Shown one piece after another: positions 13,901-25,730 of a DNA stretch of 64,000 nt. The DNA is from Gordionus sp. m RMFG-2023. Lineage: Eukaryota; Nematomorpha; Gordioida; Chordodea; Parachordodidae. The stretch covers positions 79,523,561 to 79,587,560 of the forward strand of contig NC_088775.1 in assembly GCF_954871325.1 (NCBI RefSeq), read 5' to 3'. A program made the position numbers and the translations under genes. Under the pieces are notes generated by a model. The model was not told the origin of the DNA. It was given only the letters and a program-made list of their open reading frames with translations, and made no database searches. Numbering within the stretch: the first letter of the stretch is position 1; every line of letters begins with the position of its first letter.

Positions 13901-16900
13901 GTCTCTCTGCTCATTATAATAGATGGTCCTCCCATGCAAAAGTTTTCATCGTAATTGAGATTTAATAAACCCATTTCTTCCTTCATCCCTTGTCCTGTTT
14001 GCCCTATTAACATATTTGACATTTAATCAATTATTAGATATTAGTATCAGAGGTGCATCAATGATGTATATATATACTATTAAATTGGTGATCAGTCATT
14101 AGATGCATTTAAAAAGATCCATACATAGGAGTATGTATGTACACTTTTAATGAATTTCCAATCTCTAGTAGTATATATACAACATTGTGGTTCATTTATT
14201 TTTGGCTGATACACAAGGTAAAGAAATGTCAAATTTATTTTAATGATTTAATGTTATCAATTAATTATAAAAAAATCTACGAAAGTGGCAAAGCAAAAAA
14301 TATCATCAACTAAGACTTGAATCCGGTTAGAAACACCACGGATGTAACCAATCCCCTTACATCTTAGACTAACTTTTTCTCCATTTGAAAGTATTTTAGA
14401 AATGTAACAAAATACTTTAGTTGGAGTATTTTGCATATATCTTTTATATTAATGCAATTTGTGGTAGATTAGTATTTTTATGTTTTACTAAATTCAATAT
14501 AATCCTAATAAAATTTTGTTTCAAATGCACCCTTGTTTGTTTTTCAACCTACCTTGGTTTGTTATAACGTGCTCCACTTTTTGGATAAAATTCAAATAAA
14601 AAAAAACTAACCCAGAAAATATCTTATCTATATTACATAACCGTAGAGGTAATCATCTTAGTCAATATCAAATTTCGACAGCAGTGGAAATACTTTTCCA
14701 TCCGTTAGATTAATGAATGAAACAGTGGTTTGGATACAAAACATTAAAAATGGATATCATTAAAGGACAAATTATAATTTTTAAATTTTTTTATATGAAT
14801 ATTTGATTTAATAGGAATAAAGAAATTATTCTGACAAATAGGTATTTTACATAATGTATTTTAAGTATTTTATGTAATTTTAAACTACTAACTAAAAGCA
14901 TTGTGTTTTGTGAACGATTTTAATATGCAACTTAGAGCATATTAGAGATCGGCAAATTATGGTCCGGCCCGAACGGGTTTGGGGCCGGTTCTATATAAAA
15001 AAAAATAATCTCTGTAGCTGCTGCTCAAATTTTTAAATATGATATTTTGTCAAATAAATTGATTTATTTTAAAATTCTTGTAAGAAAGGTGCTAATATTT
15101 TTTTATTTGTAGAAAATTTTTTATACAATAGAAAAAAAATTAAATTTTTCTATATTTAAATAAATCGGGCCTGTCTGGGGGAACAAATAATTTTTGTTTC
15201 GGGTCGGGTTTTTCGGTACAAATAAAAAAAAATTCGTTATTATGAAATACATCAAAAATATTTTGTAGCTTAACAAAATACATTTCCTATTTTGCATTTT
15301 TTTAAATATTTCAAGTGAAAAATATGTAGTGCTGTAAACATTTCTAAAAAAAATCGAAAGCGTTCGTTCATTGACAAAAATCGAATTCGTTCACGTTCAC
15401 TTTCAAAAAAAATAAACGCGTTCACGTTCGTTCAAAATTTTATGATGAATTTTTTTTAAATTTATTAATATAAATAAATGTCTTATATTTTTTTATAGCC
15501 ATGTTAAAAAATAACATAGTTTTGATAATATAATTATAAATACAATATAATATAGCGAATAAAAAGATATTTTTATTTATAAAAAATTTTTCTTATTAAA
15601 TTTTAATAACAATTGTTTTCAAAATTTTTATCTTATAGACAGGAACACTTGGCAGTTAATACGGCATTAGCTATACTAAAAACGCGCTCTACACAGGGAC
15701 AAATGAGGGAAATGAGGTATTATACTTGATAAACAGCTCTTTTACCGTAGAGAATAATTAAAAACATTTATTGTTTTGTCCTTTGCTTCAAAAAATGAGA
15801 TAAGTTTTCCTCCTCCAATCCATCCTTTCCTTACTCGTCAAAAGAAGGATATCTCGAAATTAACAGTTCTTGCATTATCATTTCTAGCAATGCATTTTTT
15901 CAATAACGCTATATTATTTTTTATAGGTTCCTTCTGTGGAAGTTTTATCTATGGTAATTGAAGCTTGAATTAAATGTATAATTGCAGAAATAACATATTG
16001 ATCTTTATATATGTTCAAATCCTAAAAAAATAAAATATATGTAATTAATTTGATAATAATAGGTTTAATACTTTCTAATAATCCCATTGAATGCGTCTCT
16101 CAATAGTTGACCACAATTTAGGCCATTAATTTTTTTAATTTTAAAATAACTATCGTTATTATTGGGGTCAAATAACCTTAAATGCATTTTTTTTTAAATT
16201 TGATGATTTTAGATATATTATTTAAATAAAATAATTAATATTACAAACAAATGTCGTTTTAAATTGGAACTTGAAGATTTTGAAACTGATATAATACTTT
16301 TTGGGCACATTTTACATTTGGTTAGTATTGAATTAGTTTCTTCAATATAGGATGTTACTGTAAAATAATTATCATATTTGGGCCATGGTAACGTTTATTC
16401 ATGATTTTGAATTTTCAGAATCAGATAATGATGATGAAATAATAATATCCATCTAATCTATTAAATAAAAATATAAACAATAATATTCAAATAATAAACT
16501 ATAATATTGGTGTGTGTTAAAAAAAAATGAAATGAGAAAAGGAAAAACAGTTAATTATAATATAAGACCTTTTTCTTAAAATTCGGATTAATATTAAATT
16601 TTTCAATTAAATAAAAATAAAAGGTGTTTTTAAAATTGAACGAACGTCAAATTCGAATGCGTTTGTCATAAAAAAAGGAAAGTTTGTCAAAAATAAAAGG
16701 AATGCCGTTCGCCATTTTTTTCAAAAAAACGAACTTCGAATTTAAAGTAATTAAATTATTTTTCAGTTCTCGGGTATAGGCTTTTGTTTTGTCCAACTTC
16801 TTTTGTTATTAGCCTATGGACGTTTAAACAACAGTTCTCGGACTGTTGTGCGTACAAGTATGCTTGCCCACAAACGTGTTAAAGGCTCCTCATTTTTCTC

Positions 16901-19900
16901 CCCCCCCCCCCCAATTAAATATCCAGTTTGATGGCCTTTGAGGAAAACCTAGCGTAGCTCTGTTGTATCCACAACCAGAGGGCGAAAACGCTTTCATCAC
17001 GTAAAAACCAAAAAGATTTAAGCAAAGCCTATTTTATTTTTCGATTAAGGAATATAATGATAAATAGAAGGAGTAAACAAAAATCAATTGTTTATTTATC
17101 AAATATATTTTACGTAAAAAAAAATTCATTTTTAAAAAATCTTTAAATTTATTAATTTTTTGTTTTTTTTTTGAAAAAATTTTTCATGAAATTTTTATAT
17201 TTTAAGATTTATTTTCTTTAAATTTAAATCAATTTATTTCGATAAAAATATGATATATATTCTATTTTAGAATAATTTCGATAAAATTATGTTCTTCGTC
17301 TTCGAACTTGAAGATGATACCTTTTTAGAATATAAAACAGTAAAAATTATTATTATAAATTAATTATTAGGGGATACCTAATTAATCGGATGTCTGCGAT
17401 AACCCAACTCCGGATATAGTTGCATATGATAGTAAAAGTTCATAAATGGAATGAATCCACAAAATAGCTCAATAATTAGGTTGAATTGCCTGAAATTTAT
17501 TTTAATACGCCAAAAAAAATTTCATAGGGATTAAGCTGGGGTGAATAGGGCAGTGGTATTCAATCTTATCTTTGTATGCATCGATTAAATGGGATTTATG
17601 AGTAGATGCATTATCCGTTACAATAATTGCATCAGGTATCAAAATATCAATATGCTCTAGCATGGAATCCCGGAATAATATACCATTATAAGCTTCCTCT
17701 ATAATTTTATAATTAATTACTCCTCAGATTCCAATTGTGCAAAGAATACTAATATTTTTACCCTTCAACGGTGGGATCTTTAGAAAGAAAGAACTAATCG
17801 TCAGTAACTTCTATGGATTTGGGGAGAAAGAAGGCGGGCATAAACTGGTACCACTTGCAGGTTGATTCCCGTTTCATATAAGAAAAATAATTTTTCTTTT
17901 GGGATATTTAAAACTTTCAAACAGTAAATTTGACGAATATTTATAACTCCAGGCGTATTTCTTCTGTCAGGTTCTTTGCCGGTTCTTTTTATCGACCAGC
18001 CAATATTTTTTGTATATTTTCTTATAGTTCCCTTATTTTTGTACCAGGTGATAAATTTTCAATAATGTCTTGTATCCTTAACATATTATTTATCATTAAT
18101 AAGTCCATGATATCTCTTTCAATGATAGGTGAATTTTTTTCTTACTTCCTTTATTTTGAATAGTGTATTCCTTTCGAAAATCTCCACTTATTTCTGGAAA
18201 TGTGTCACGTCTAAATTTATGAACTGACGCTGTAGACATTCCAATATATTTAGCAATGTCTTTAACTTACATTTGTTGTTTTTTATAGAGACAACATTTT
18301 AATTTTCCTAATTATGCTGATTTTTTCTTTATTCCAATTTGTATATTTTTCTGGGTCTTGAAATAGTAGATTGATAATATATTATTTATCACAAACATTA
18401 TATGTAAATTCAAGTAAATTTTTTTTTGCATAAAATATATTTTAAACATAAACTAGATAAGGGGTTTCATATTATCTCCCAAGAAGATGAAAAGACATTA
18501 ATAAAATTAAATATAATAATTCTTCCTATCCCTAATACAAATAAAGGATTATATTCTTTAATCGAATGATAAATATGCTTTGCTTAAATTTTTGTTTTTA
18601 ATTAGTATTTTACATATTTTTCACTATAAAATATTTTTTTAATTTTAAAATAATTTTAGTTTACAATTTCATTATCAATTATCGCCATCTGTTATAAAAT
18701 TAAATTATGTTAATGTATTTATTTTAGAAGGTTGAGTTTATTAAAGTGACTGGCATTTAATAACCTTGTTTTCTACCTGACTAATAATATCTTAAAGAAG
18801 TCCTAAAAAATTAATATGTTAAAACATAAAAGTTCAAATTTTGACAAATTTATATTTCTTTTACAAATAAATTTGTATAATTTTGGGACAAGTCAAAAAT
18901 TACATCTAGTTTATCGTTTTAAATTTTAGATCATTTCCGAAATATGGAGTAATAAGAGATCGATAATCAATATATAATCACTTCAAATATTATTTAATAA
19001 TGAATGTTCGATCGTCATAATGGTGATTAAACTTAGTCGTTCTTGTCCCCTTGCCAACCTAACATATGTTTTAGCAAAGAAGTATAGTTCACACGAACAA
19101 GATGTAATTTATGTATTTTTAAAATAAGTAAATGAATGGTAATTTAATTATACATTTCTTATAGTGCGCACAAAGAATGTTTCAAACGATGCATTGCAAA
19201 CGCGGAATGCGTTTTAAATGGTATCGTGCAAATTGAATAAATTACCGCTTGGGGATAGAAACCATTTGAAAAACGAAAACTGGTTTGCATTTTTCAATAT
19301 TTTATACATTCATTTTGCATTTTAGGTCTACGACCAGTTCTTTGAGAACTCGGCTGTTTCGTAAGAAAGATGACAAAACTTTGCTACCTAGATAAAATAA
19401 TCTAGGTAGAGGCACAAAAATTTTTCCCTGTTGTTCATCAATTATATAAATTGAAATGCACATTCTTTTTATAAAATAATCCACATAATATGTATATTAA
19501 ATTAAATATTATATAAAATGTATAAAAAATTACTTATCCTTTAAAATGGAATAAAAAGGCAGACGATAATATAATTTACAAAAAAACCCTATTCTTTTTT
19601 ATAACTTAGTTAAAATTTTGAATCGACGATTTCATTAAAAAGGTGACATCAATTTAAATAGGGGTGAGATGCACGTATATGCTCTTGTTGTGCGCCCTAT
19701 TAAATATTCACATATTTTTAAAATATCTGCATTTTTTTGATCCCTGGGTGCCCAAGTAGCTCAAGGTAAAAAAAAAATAGCTGTACTCAAACTGAATTAT
19801 TTTTCCATCTTTGCAGGTGTCATATTAAAAGATTAATTAACAAAATTTATATAAAAATAGAAATAATGCCATTTTTCAAGAACGCGTTCTGGGTCGTTCC

Positions 19901-21756
19901 TAAACATGGAACGGAACAGGGACCCTAAGACAGGAACAGATTTAGCATCGATAGACCTCTTCCTCTCCTTCTTTCATATTATACTAACACATGTTAAATT
20001 TATTCATGCTACCTATAATTAATCACTTTCGAAGATTCATTCGGATGACAATTCAAGGACATTTTTTGAAAGTCACATTATTTATGGAAAATAATTTTAA
20101 AAAAAGATTTAATAATGAATTTATATGGTTTCAATTTTTTTTAAAAAAATCTTAAAAATTTATCAAGGAATTAAAATATATTATGTTTTTTTTTAAAAAA
20201 AAGCCATTTTTGAAGTTTTTTAAAAATTTAGAATCATTGTCATAAATATCCTGGACAAAGATACTCAAAGAAAAGTCCTAGTCCACGTTCTAGTTATGAA
20301 TATAGTATTGATTTTATTAATCGTAAAGTGTTTAAGTTGCATAATAAAAATAAAACTCAATTTCGGAATCATATGTTATTTGATAATATTTAAAATGAGT
20401 ACAAAATGTCTGGATCATACGAATAAATTATTTTAATAAAATACGTAGCTAATTTAGTCAAGCTAGGACGAGGTATAAGTACTTAAATTTTTTCAAAATT
20501 GGAGTATTTTTGTCCACTCTCTTTTTGCGGAGTGGTTTAATTCCGGGTTTTTGCGCCCAGATGTTCAGTGGTTCGAAAATTAATGAATGAATAATTGTAA
20601 TATCCCCCCCCCCTCCTAATATTTACCTATAAAGTAAGGAACGTTTTCATTGAGCGATTTTAGCAATCTTCCCAATTCTTCTCCTTTTATGAAAACATCG
20701 TCGTCGGCACGAACAAACCATCTAAACTCGTCGATAAAATTGTCGTAGAGAAATTTTAACATCATAAACGATTTTTTCTGCGGAGGATAATCGTCAGTTA
20801 CTCCTGGTAAGGATATGATTAGAGGCTCGTTATCATCATTATCAACATCTTTGTCAAAATCTTTAAAGGCATAATTAATATTAGGATTAGATGTATCCAC
20901 GTTGATTCTGACTCTCTGAGGTCTGAAATTTGGCGATGATTGAAAAATATTGGCAGTTGAACGAGAGCTACTATTATCTTGGATATCGCTACAAAAATAT
21001 ATAACCCGGCCCGGTATCGTATTAGCCCAGGTCCGATGGCCAGCGATAACACGAGTGTTTAAGAATTTTTTTGCGGTCATTACTCCCACAATGATCAGAT
21101 TTTTAGCCGGGAATTCATTCATTCGCGAGCCATCTTATTAGAAAATGATTAATCAATTTAAATGAATAGATATTCCGATTTATGAAGATTGATAAGCTTT
21201 CCAGTTAAATTTATAAATGGAAGAAAGGAAAATATTTTGAATTTTATTTTTGAAAAAATAATAACTGAAGACAGGAATGCGATATAAATACAATAAGTTT
21301 TGGTTCAAAAAACTTTTAAAATAAAAATTTAAAATTATTTAAATAAATATTCATTCCATTATTATTAATATTGTAAAAATATAATAGTGTGTATAAATTA
21401 TATAATATAATATACCGCATGAAATTCTATATAGACGTACTATAAATATCCTCGAATTCTTTCCCAACTCCGTCAAGTGAAGGTAAGTTTTGATCTAGTC
21501 TGTGTTGCTCATCATCGCGACGGTGTATATCTAAATTCGCGCTCTTTTCCGAAGGAGGGTAAGGTATAGATTTCGCTGCTTTATAAAAACTATAGAATAT
21601 TTGGCAAGGAGTGCGCGACATAATTGAAATTTGAACTACTAGGCTAAGAATGAGACCCAATAGCATACTCATCATGAACTTCCACAAGGAATGCCTTTTC
21701 TTTTTATTGGAATTGATGTATTTAACACCGTATAAAAATAATCTATTTTCCTTCAT
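10987..21756 (-). CDS. CHSY1: Chondroitin sulfate synthase (CHSY1-like), four exons
   Basis: Exons: 21756-21441, 21133-20627, 14003-13777 and 12702-10987. Phases close exactly (1, 1, 0), giving 921 residues against about 802 in human CHSY1. Exon 1 has a short basic cytoplasmic tail and one hydrophobic segment (about residues 24-46), a type II Golgi anchor. Exons 2-3 hold the GT31-type domain: VGVMTAKKFLNTR, YPPQKKSFMMLK, the RADDD metal site (Asp 249-251), then FIGQTGQG, ENFCMGG and HEDVEIGRCV. Exon 4 holds AITLHP, INFIVPLCGR, GEFSRGLALEIG, the DVD site (746-748) and GWGKEDVDLF (852-861) of the GT7-like domain. The enzyme alternately adds GlcUA and GalNAc to chondroitin chains in the Golgi. 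The extra length is partly an acidic insert in exon 2. CHSY1 versus CHSY3 orthology is not resolved. Confidence 0.95.
12955..13153. mobile_element. MITE with TTAGGCCTTATTTATA ends, copy 1
   Basis: The left end is TTAGGCCTTATTTATAATCG. The right end as reverse complement reads TTAATGCCTCGTTTATATAT, so the ends are imperfect inverted repeats. It is about 199 bp long, in intron 3 of the CHSY-like gene. A related left end recurs at 31934. The TTA(A)-like edge would suit a TA- or TTAA-targeting family, but this is not proven. Confidence 0.5.
13646..13709. repeat. Tandem duplication of a 31-bp unit
   Basis: Two adjacent copies of a unit starting AATACCCTATAAAATGTTAG differ by one base. They lie in CHSY intron 3 close to the exon 3 donor. 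A similar GTTAGGCATAAAAA...TCTAGATTTT stretch recurs near 24678. Confidence 0.7.
15327..16742. mobile_element. hAT transposon relic related to the element at 54574-55703
   Basis: The left end TAGTGCTGTAAACATTT matches the terminus of the element nested in the Helitron. The internal sequence follows it closely: a hATC-like stretch with TTGGCAGTTAATACGGCATT and AGCTATACTAAAAACGCGCT, and subterminal CGTTCACGTTC motifs on both sides. The right part ends in CGAACTTCGAA without a clean terminal repeat. It is decayed, lies in intron 2 of the CHSY-like gene, and retains no usable open frame. Confidence 0.65.
16765..16990 (+). repeat. Dispersed repeat, copy 2
   Basis: It aligns loosely with 39600-39790. 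Shared blocks are GGCTTTT...TGTCC, a TGGACGTTTAA/TGGGCGTTTAA pair, CCAGTTTGATGG and AAGCGTTGCTCT/TAGCGTAGCTCT followed by TTGTAT. The middle contains a C12 run. Its origin as SINE or LINE tail is not known. Confidence 0.5.
17480..18300 (-). mobile_element. Tc1/mariner-IS630 type transposase relic
   Basis: Read on the minus strand in mixed frames it gives a helix-turn-helix block (DIAKYIGMSTASVHKFRR near 18250-18200), a YETGINL block (the first catalytic Asp position is Tyr), PPLKGKNIS near 17770, and IVTDNASTHKS followed by HPSLIPMKFF near 17630-17500. This order is that of DDE transposases of the Tc1/mariner/IS630 superfamily. Several frameshifts and stops make it inactive. It lies in intron 2 of the CHSY-like gene, in the same orientation as the gene. 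Confidence 0.7.
18301..20626. other. Remainder of CHSY intron 2
   Basis: This is AT-rich sequence without a recognisable gene. A short block at 19880-19940 with AACGCGTTC and repeated GGAACGGAACAGGGA is probably a fragment of a non-autonomous hAT-like element. A C9 run sits just downstream of the exon 2 donor. Confidence 0.4.
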
Positions 21757-23279
21757 AAAATTTTTTGATATTTTATTTTTTTTCTGATTTTTTTTTAATT
21801 AAATCTTTGTATACCAAAATAAATATAAAAAAATTTAAAAGGGAAAGAAAATAAAATTTAAATAAAAAAAATGATGAACTTGATTGCGAATGGACAAATA
21901 TTTACGAAAGTAAAAACAAATATTTGAGGAGAAAAAAAGAAAAAAATTTTTGTTTTCTTTTATCATTTTTTTTGTCACTATAAACCAATTACGAAAGAAG
22001 AAGTATCAAAGATGTCATTTCCGAAATGACTAAAAAAATTTTAATTGGAAAATTAAGTTGACTTAAAGTGGGGATGGTGTGTTTCATTAAAGGTAAATTT
22101 TGTTATTTAACATTTCGGAGTAAAGAAAATAAAATCATTTATAGAGAAAAAATATAAAAAGAAAGCGATAAAATCAGAAAAATGGCCAAATATTTTTGAT
22201 ATCAACGTGCTATTTTTCTTAGATTATTATTATTTTTTTGCTGAAAATGCATTGTTTATTATAATGTTAAAAGGTTATATATATATATTAGTAACAAAAA
22301 TTAAATTTAAAATAATGATGTTTATTTATTTTAAAAATAAGTAAATTATATACTACGCCATACCAATATCAACTTCGTTAAGATGGTAAAAACCCGAACA
22401 GAGTATAAAAAAATTTTAAAAAGGTAAATTCCAAAATGATATAAAAGAATTTTTTTTAAAATTATAATTATTAAAAATTTGAATATTATTTAACCATGTC
22501 AGGAACTAGAGGGGCATTGGGACTTATGTCATAAATATAAATTAATCTTAATATTACATAAATTATGAAATTTAGTCATATTAACTGGTTTAGTCATTAA
22601 CCAATTATTTATATTTTCCTTTATTTAAAATTTATTACCTTGTGTTCTGATCTGCTTATTCATTATAAAAATCAATGGCGTAACCAGATCCAAAAATCAT
22701 CCATGGGTAGGAAGGAAGAGGCAGAATGGGCCAAACTTAAAAATGTTTTTTAAATGGTCTAAAATAAGAACGAACATTTTTCTTACCAAAAATATGACCG
22801 AAATTAAATTAAAGACCAATTTTTATTATTAATAAATCACATATGTATGTCGTATTGGAATATGAAATCAAAGGGAATTCAGAACCTCTCAATTTTACAT
22901 AAATTACTGAGAGTTATTTTAAAATTAAAAAAATTCGATTTAACCGGAAATGTATTTCAACATGTGTAGAGCATACCCTATAAATTTCGAAGAATTTTTC
23001 GCAATATTTGTGTGTACTTTTTAAATAAAAATTTATGTGAAAATTCCTCATAAAAAATAATGCAAATTACGAATATTTCTAAAGTTGGCTAGAAAGTTTA
23101 AAATTCAGTGTGGGTACATATAACATGCTTTAAATATATATCTGTCAAATCAAATTCTTCCAAATTTAAAAATCACCCTCAATAAATTATTTAAAATCAA
23201 AAGATTCCGATCCCCATGGATTCCGTATCGCATGGTATCGATCTGGTCGGGACCAAAGACCGGATCATTCCCTTACTAC
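21757..23279. other. Intergenic AT-rich region upstream of the CHSY-like gene
   Basis: It should contain the CHSY promoter. No coding sequence, RNA gene or repeat with clear ends was recognised. A (TA)n tract occurs at about 22278-22290. Confidence 0.4.
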
Positions 23280-23669
23280 TAGGGTTGCGCCGATATTAAA
23301 TATCGGATCGGATAGGCACCTATATTTAGTGCTTTCTAAAAATATCGGATCGGATCGATACCTGTAAAAAACCGATCCCTGTAAAAAACCGATCCTTTTA
23401 ATTTCCCTTTTTTTGTTATTTTACGTTGTATACTTATTTTACATAATTATTTTTTTTATATATTATAATATAATTTTTTTTTAATTATAGACTTAATTGT
23501 AGAAATGATTTTTTGCATAAAAAATATTGATTTCTTAATTACATTTGGTTTAAAAGAGGGGGGGGGGGGTGAAAAATCATTATAAATATCAGATCGGTAT
23601 CGGATCGGTTTTAAACTAATATCGGAAAATATCGGATCGGTGAAAAATATGTGGTTCGGCACAGCCCTA
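23280..23669. mobile_element. Non-autonomous hAT-like element (TAGGG.TGYGCCGA ends)
   Basis: Left end TAGGGTTGCGCCGATATT; right end as reverse complement TAGGGCTGTGCCGAACC. The interior is packed with ATCGGATCGG motifs in both orientations on both sides, as subterminal binding-site repeats. Flanks CTTACTAC and CTTATTAT may be a decayed 8-bp target duplication (6 of 8 match). It contains a G-rich run and no coding capacity. A fragment with a similar end lies near 47527. Confidence 0.65.
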
Positions 23670-23698
23670 CTTATTATTAATAAGATTGTCTGTTACTC

Positions 23699-23815
23699 TG
23701 AATTTACAATTAGCGCGAATTAGCGGCGAATATAAAAAAAATTTATTTTTGCATTCTTCACCGCGAATTTTTTAATCTTTACTGCGAATTCGCGCCAACT
23801 ATGAATTCAGGGCTA
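23699..23815. mobile_element. Short MITE, GCGAATTCGCG family, copy 2
   Basis: The left end is TGAATTTACAATTAGCGCGAA. The right end as reverse complement is TGAATTCATAGTTGGCGCGAA. The layout and motifs match copy 1 at 9896-9999. It lies 30 bp from the hAT-like element to its left. Confidence 0.6.
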
Positions 23816-24690
23816 CACAATAAACACATATAAAAAATGCGACAGGTCGATATATATTTTACAAAAAAATATATTATTATATTTATAATATAAAACAACG
23901 CGTAAATTTGTAAATATTTATTTTGGAATGATATAAGTTTAAAAATTAATATAAGTCGATTTTACAAATAAATAAAATTTGCTGAAATAATTTAGTATAT
24001 TATTATTTTAGCTTTTTATTTTTTTTAGCGAGTCATTTCAAGAAATTAATTTTGTTGGTTAATTTAATTGAAACTTGGTACACAAAATAATTTTTGACTT
24101 TGAAATTTTTGAAATATTTTAAAATCATAAAATAATATGCATTAAATATGTATTTTTTTGTTTACAAGAATATAACAAATTTAAAAATATTTTCTTTTTT
24201 ATGGAGAGAAAGAAACAATTGGAGGAAATTCTGCTAGAGCCCCTCACCCCACCATAATTATTTCATAGATAAAAATATGCAATTACCTGTCAAATCAGAT
24301 CGATATATGCAATTTTACAAAAAAAAATGAAGCCCCCATTCTCCCAGTGGCCCTTTAAAGAAATATTTTCTAATTATGGCCCTTTAACTTAACCTCAATA
24401 TTGATAAAAGTTGCAGGAAATTTAAAACATAATTTTTTTATTTTCAATATAAAAACATTTTTTGGTGAAGTGGAATCGTTTTTTTTATATTTTAGAGTAC
24501 TCCATGTTATAGAAAAATTTTACCAGCATTTTTTATAACCTTAATATAAAAATATATATTTTGGAAATATTTATTTGTTTGTTGGATTATTAAATTAAAT
24601 CAAATGTAGGACCAAAGAAAAGAACATAATCACAAGGTAAAATAGCTTTATATGCAAGTTGCAATGGAATGTTAAAGTTAGGCATAAAAA

Positions 24691-24763
24691 ATTGAAATTT
24701 TAATTTAAACATCTAGATTTTGGAAAAAATTGAAATTTTAATTTAAACATCTAGATTTTGGAA
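24691..24763. repeat. Tandem duplication of a ~36-38 bp unit
   Basis: Two adjacent copies of a unit beginning ATTGAAATTTTAATTTAAAC and ending TAGATTTTGGAA. They are near-identical and non-coding. Confidence 0.8.
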
Positions 24764-25461
24764 GATATTATGATAATTCTTATATTCTAATTATGATAAA
24801 TTATTTTTATGGTAATGGATTTATAAAAAGCTGATGTTTCTGTTACTTTTCTTAAATTATAAGTATTTATTTTTCTAAACCATCTGAACCCGCCTTAACC
24901 CCAACCCAACCTGCTTCAGAGATATTTCACTGAACCAGAACCCAAACCTAAACCCTTTTTTTAGATGGAAGGTTCACAGCCCTGTAATAAACCACCAGAA
25001 AATTTAATTTTTTAAAATAAAGATGCATATATTATAAAACATGATAGTATCTTTTATCACAATAGTCTCTTAATAACAAAATAATATTCATTATCATAAC
25101 CCTAAAATTTATCTTAGACTAAGAATATCTCTAGAGATATATAAATCTTCCACCCTTGCCTCTATGTCAGACGGGTAGGGTAGGTCTGTAAGTCGAAAGG
25201 CTGCATGATACGAAAGGCTATAAAATAATATTGAAAATAAAAAATAACAAAGAAAATGATTAAAAGAAATTTGATTGATTTATTGCTTTCTTTACGAGAA
25301 AAACATTTTAATAAGATTACATTATAATATATTAAAAAAATGTAAATTTTAAGATCTTTTCCAATTTTTTTAATCTTTAAGTATAAAAATATTGTAAGTA
25401 CTGGATTACGAAGTAATTGACAAATATAAATTAAATGATAAATTTTTTTTTAATTTTTCGG

Positions 25462-25730
25462 TTCGAAATATTTTATTGTCGCGAAATATTCAGTGGGAAA
25501 CTAACATTTTAAACGTAATTACAAATATTTTTATATCATTGAACTCAGAATTAAATTTCCTATCTTAAAATGCTTAGATGTATTTTTTTACGTTTTCTGT
25601 TAGGAATTTATTTTTTTGTCACGAAAACATTCAGAGGAAAAAGGCTAACATTTTAAACCTAATTTCAAATATTTTTATATCATTGTACTCAGAATTAAAT
25701 TTCTTCTTTAAAAATGCTTAGATGTATTTT
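25462..25730. repeat. Tandem duplication of a ~140-bp unit
   Basis: Two diverged copies share, in order, TTGTCGCGAAA/TTGTCACGAAA, ATTCAG, CTAACATTTTAAAC, AAATATTTTTATATCATTG, ACTCAGAATTAAATTTC and AATGCTTAGATGTATTTT. No coding capacity is seen. Confidence 0.75.

Noticed and set aside
15776-15961. 61-codon plus-strand open frame in CHSY intron 2
   Set aside because: It is antisense to the decayed hAT dimerisation region of the relic at 15327-16742.
17930-18163. 77-codon plus-strand open frame
   Set aside because: Shadow of the minus-strand Tc1/mariner relic.
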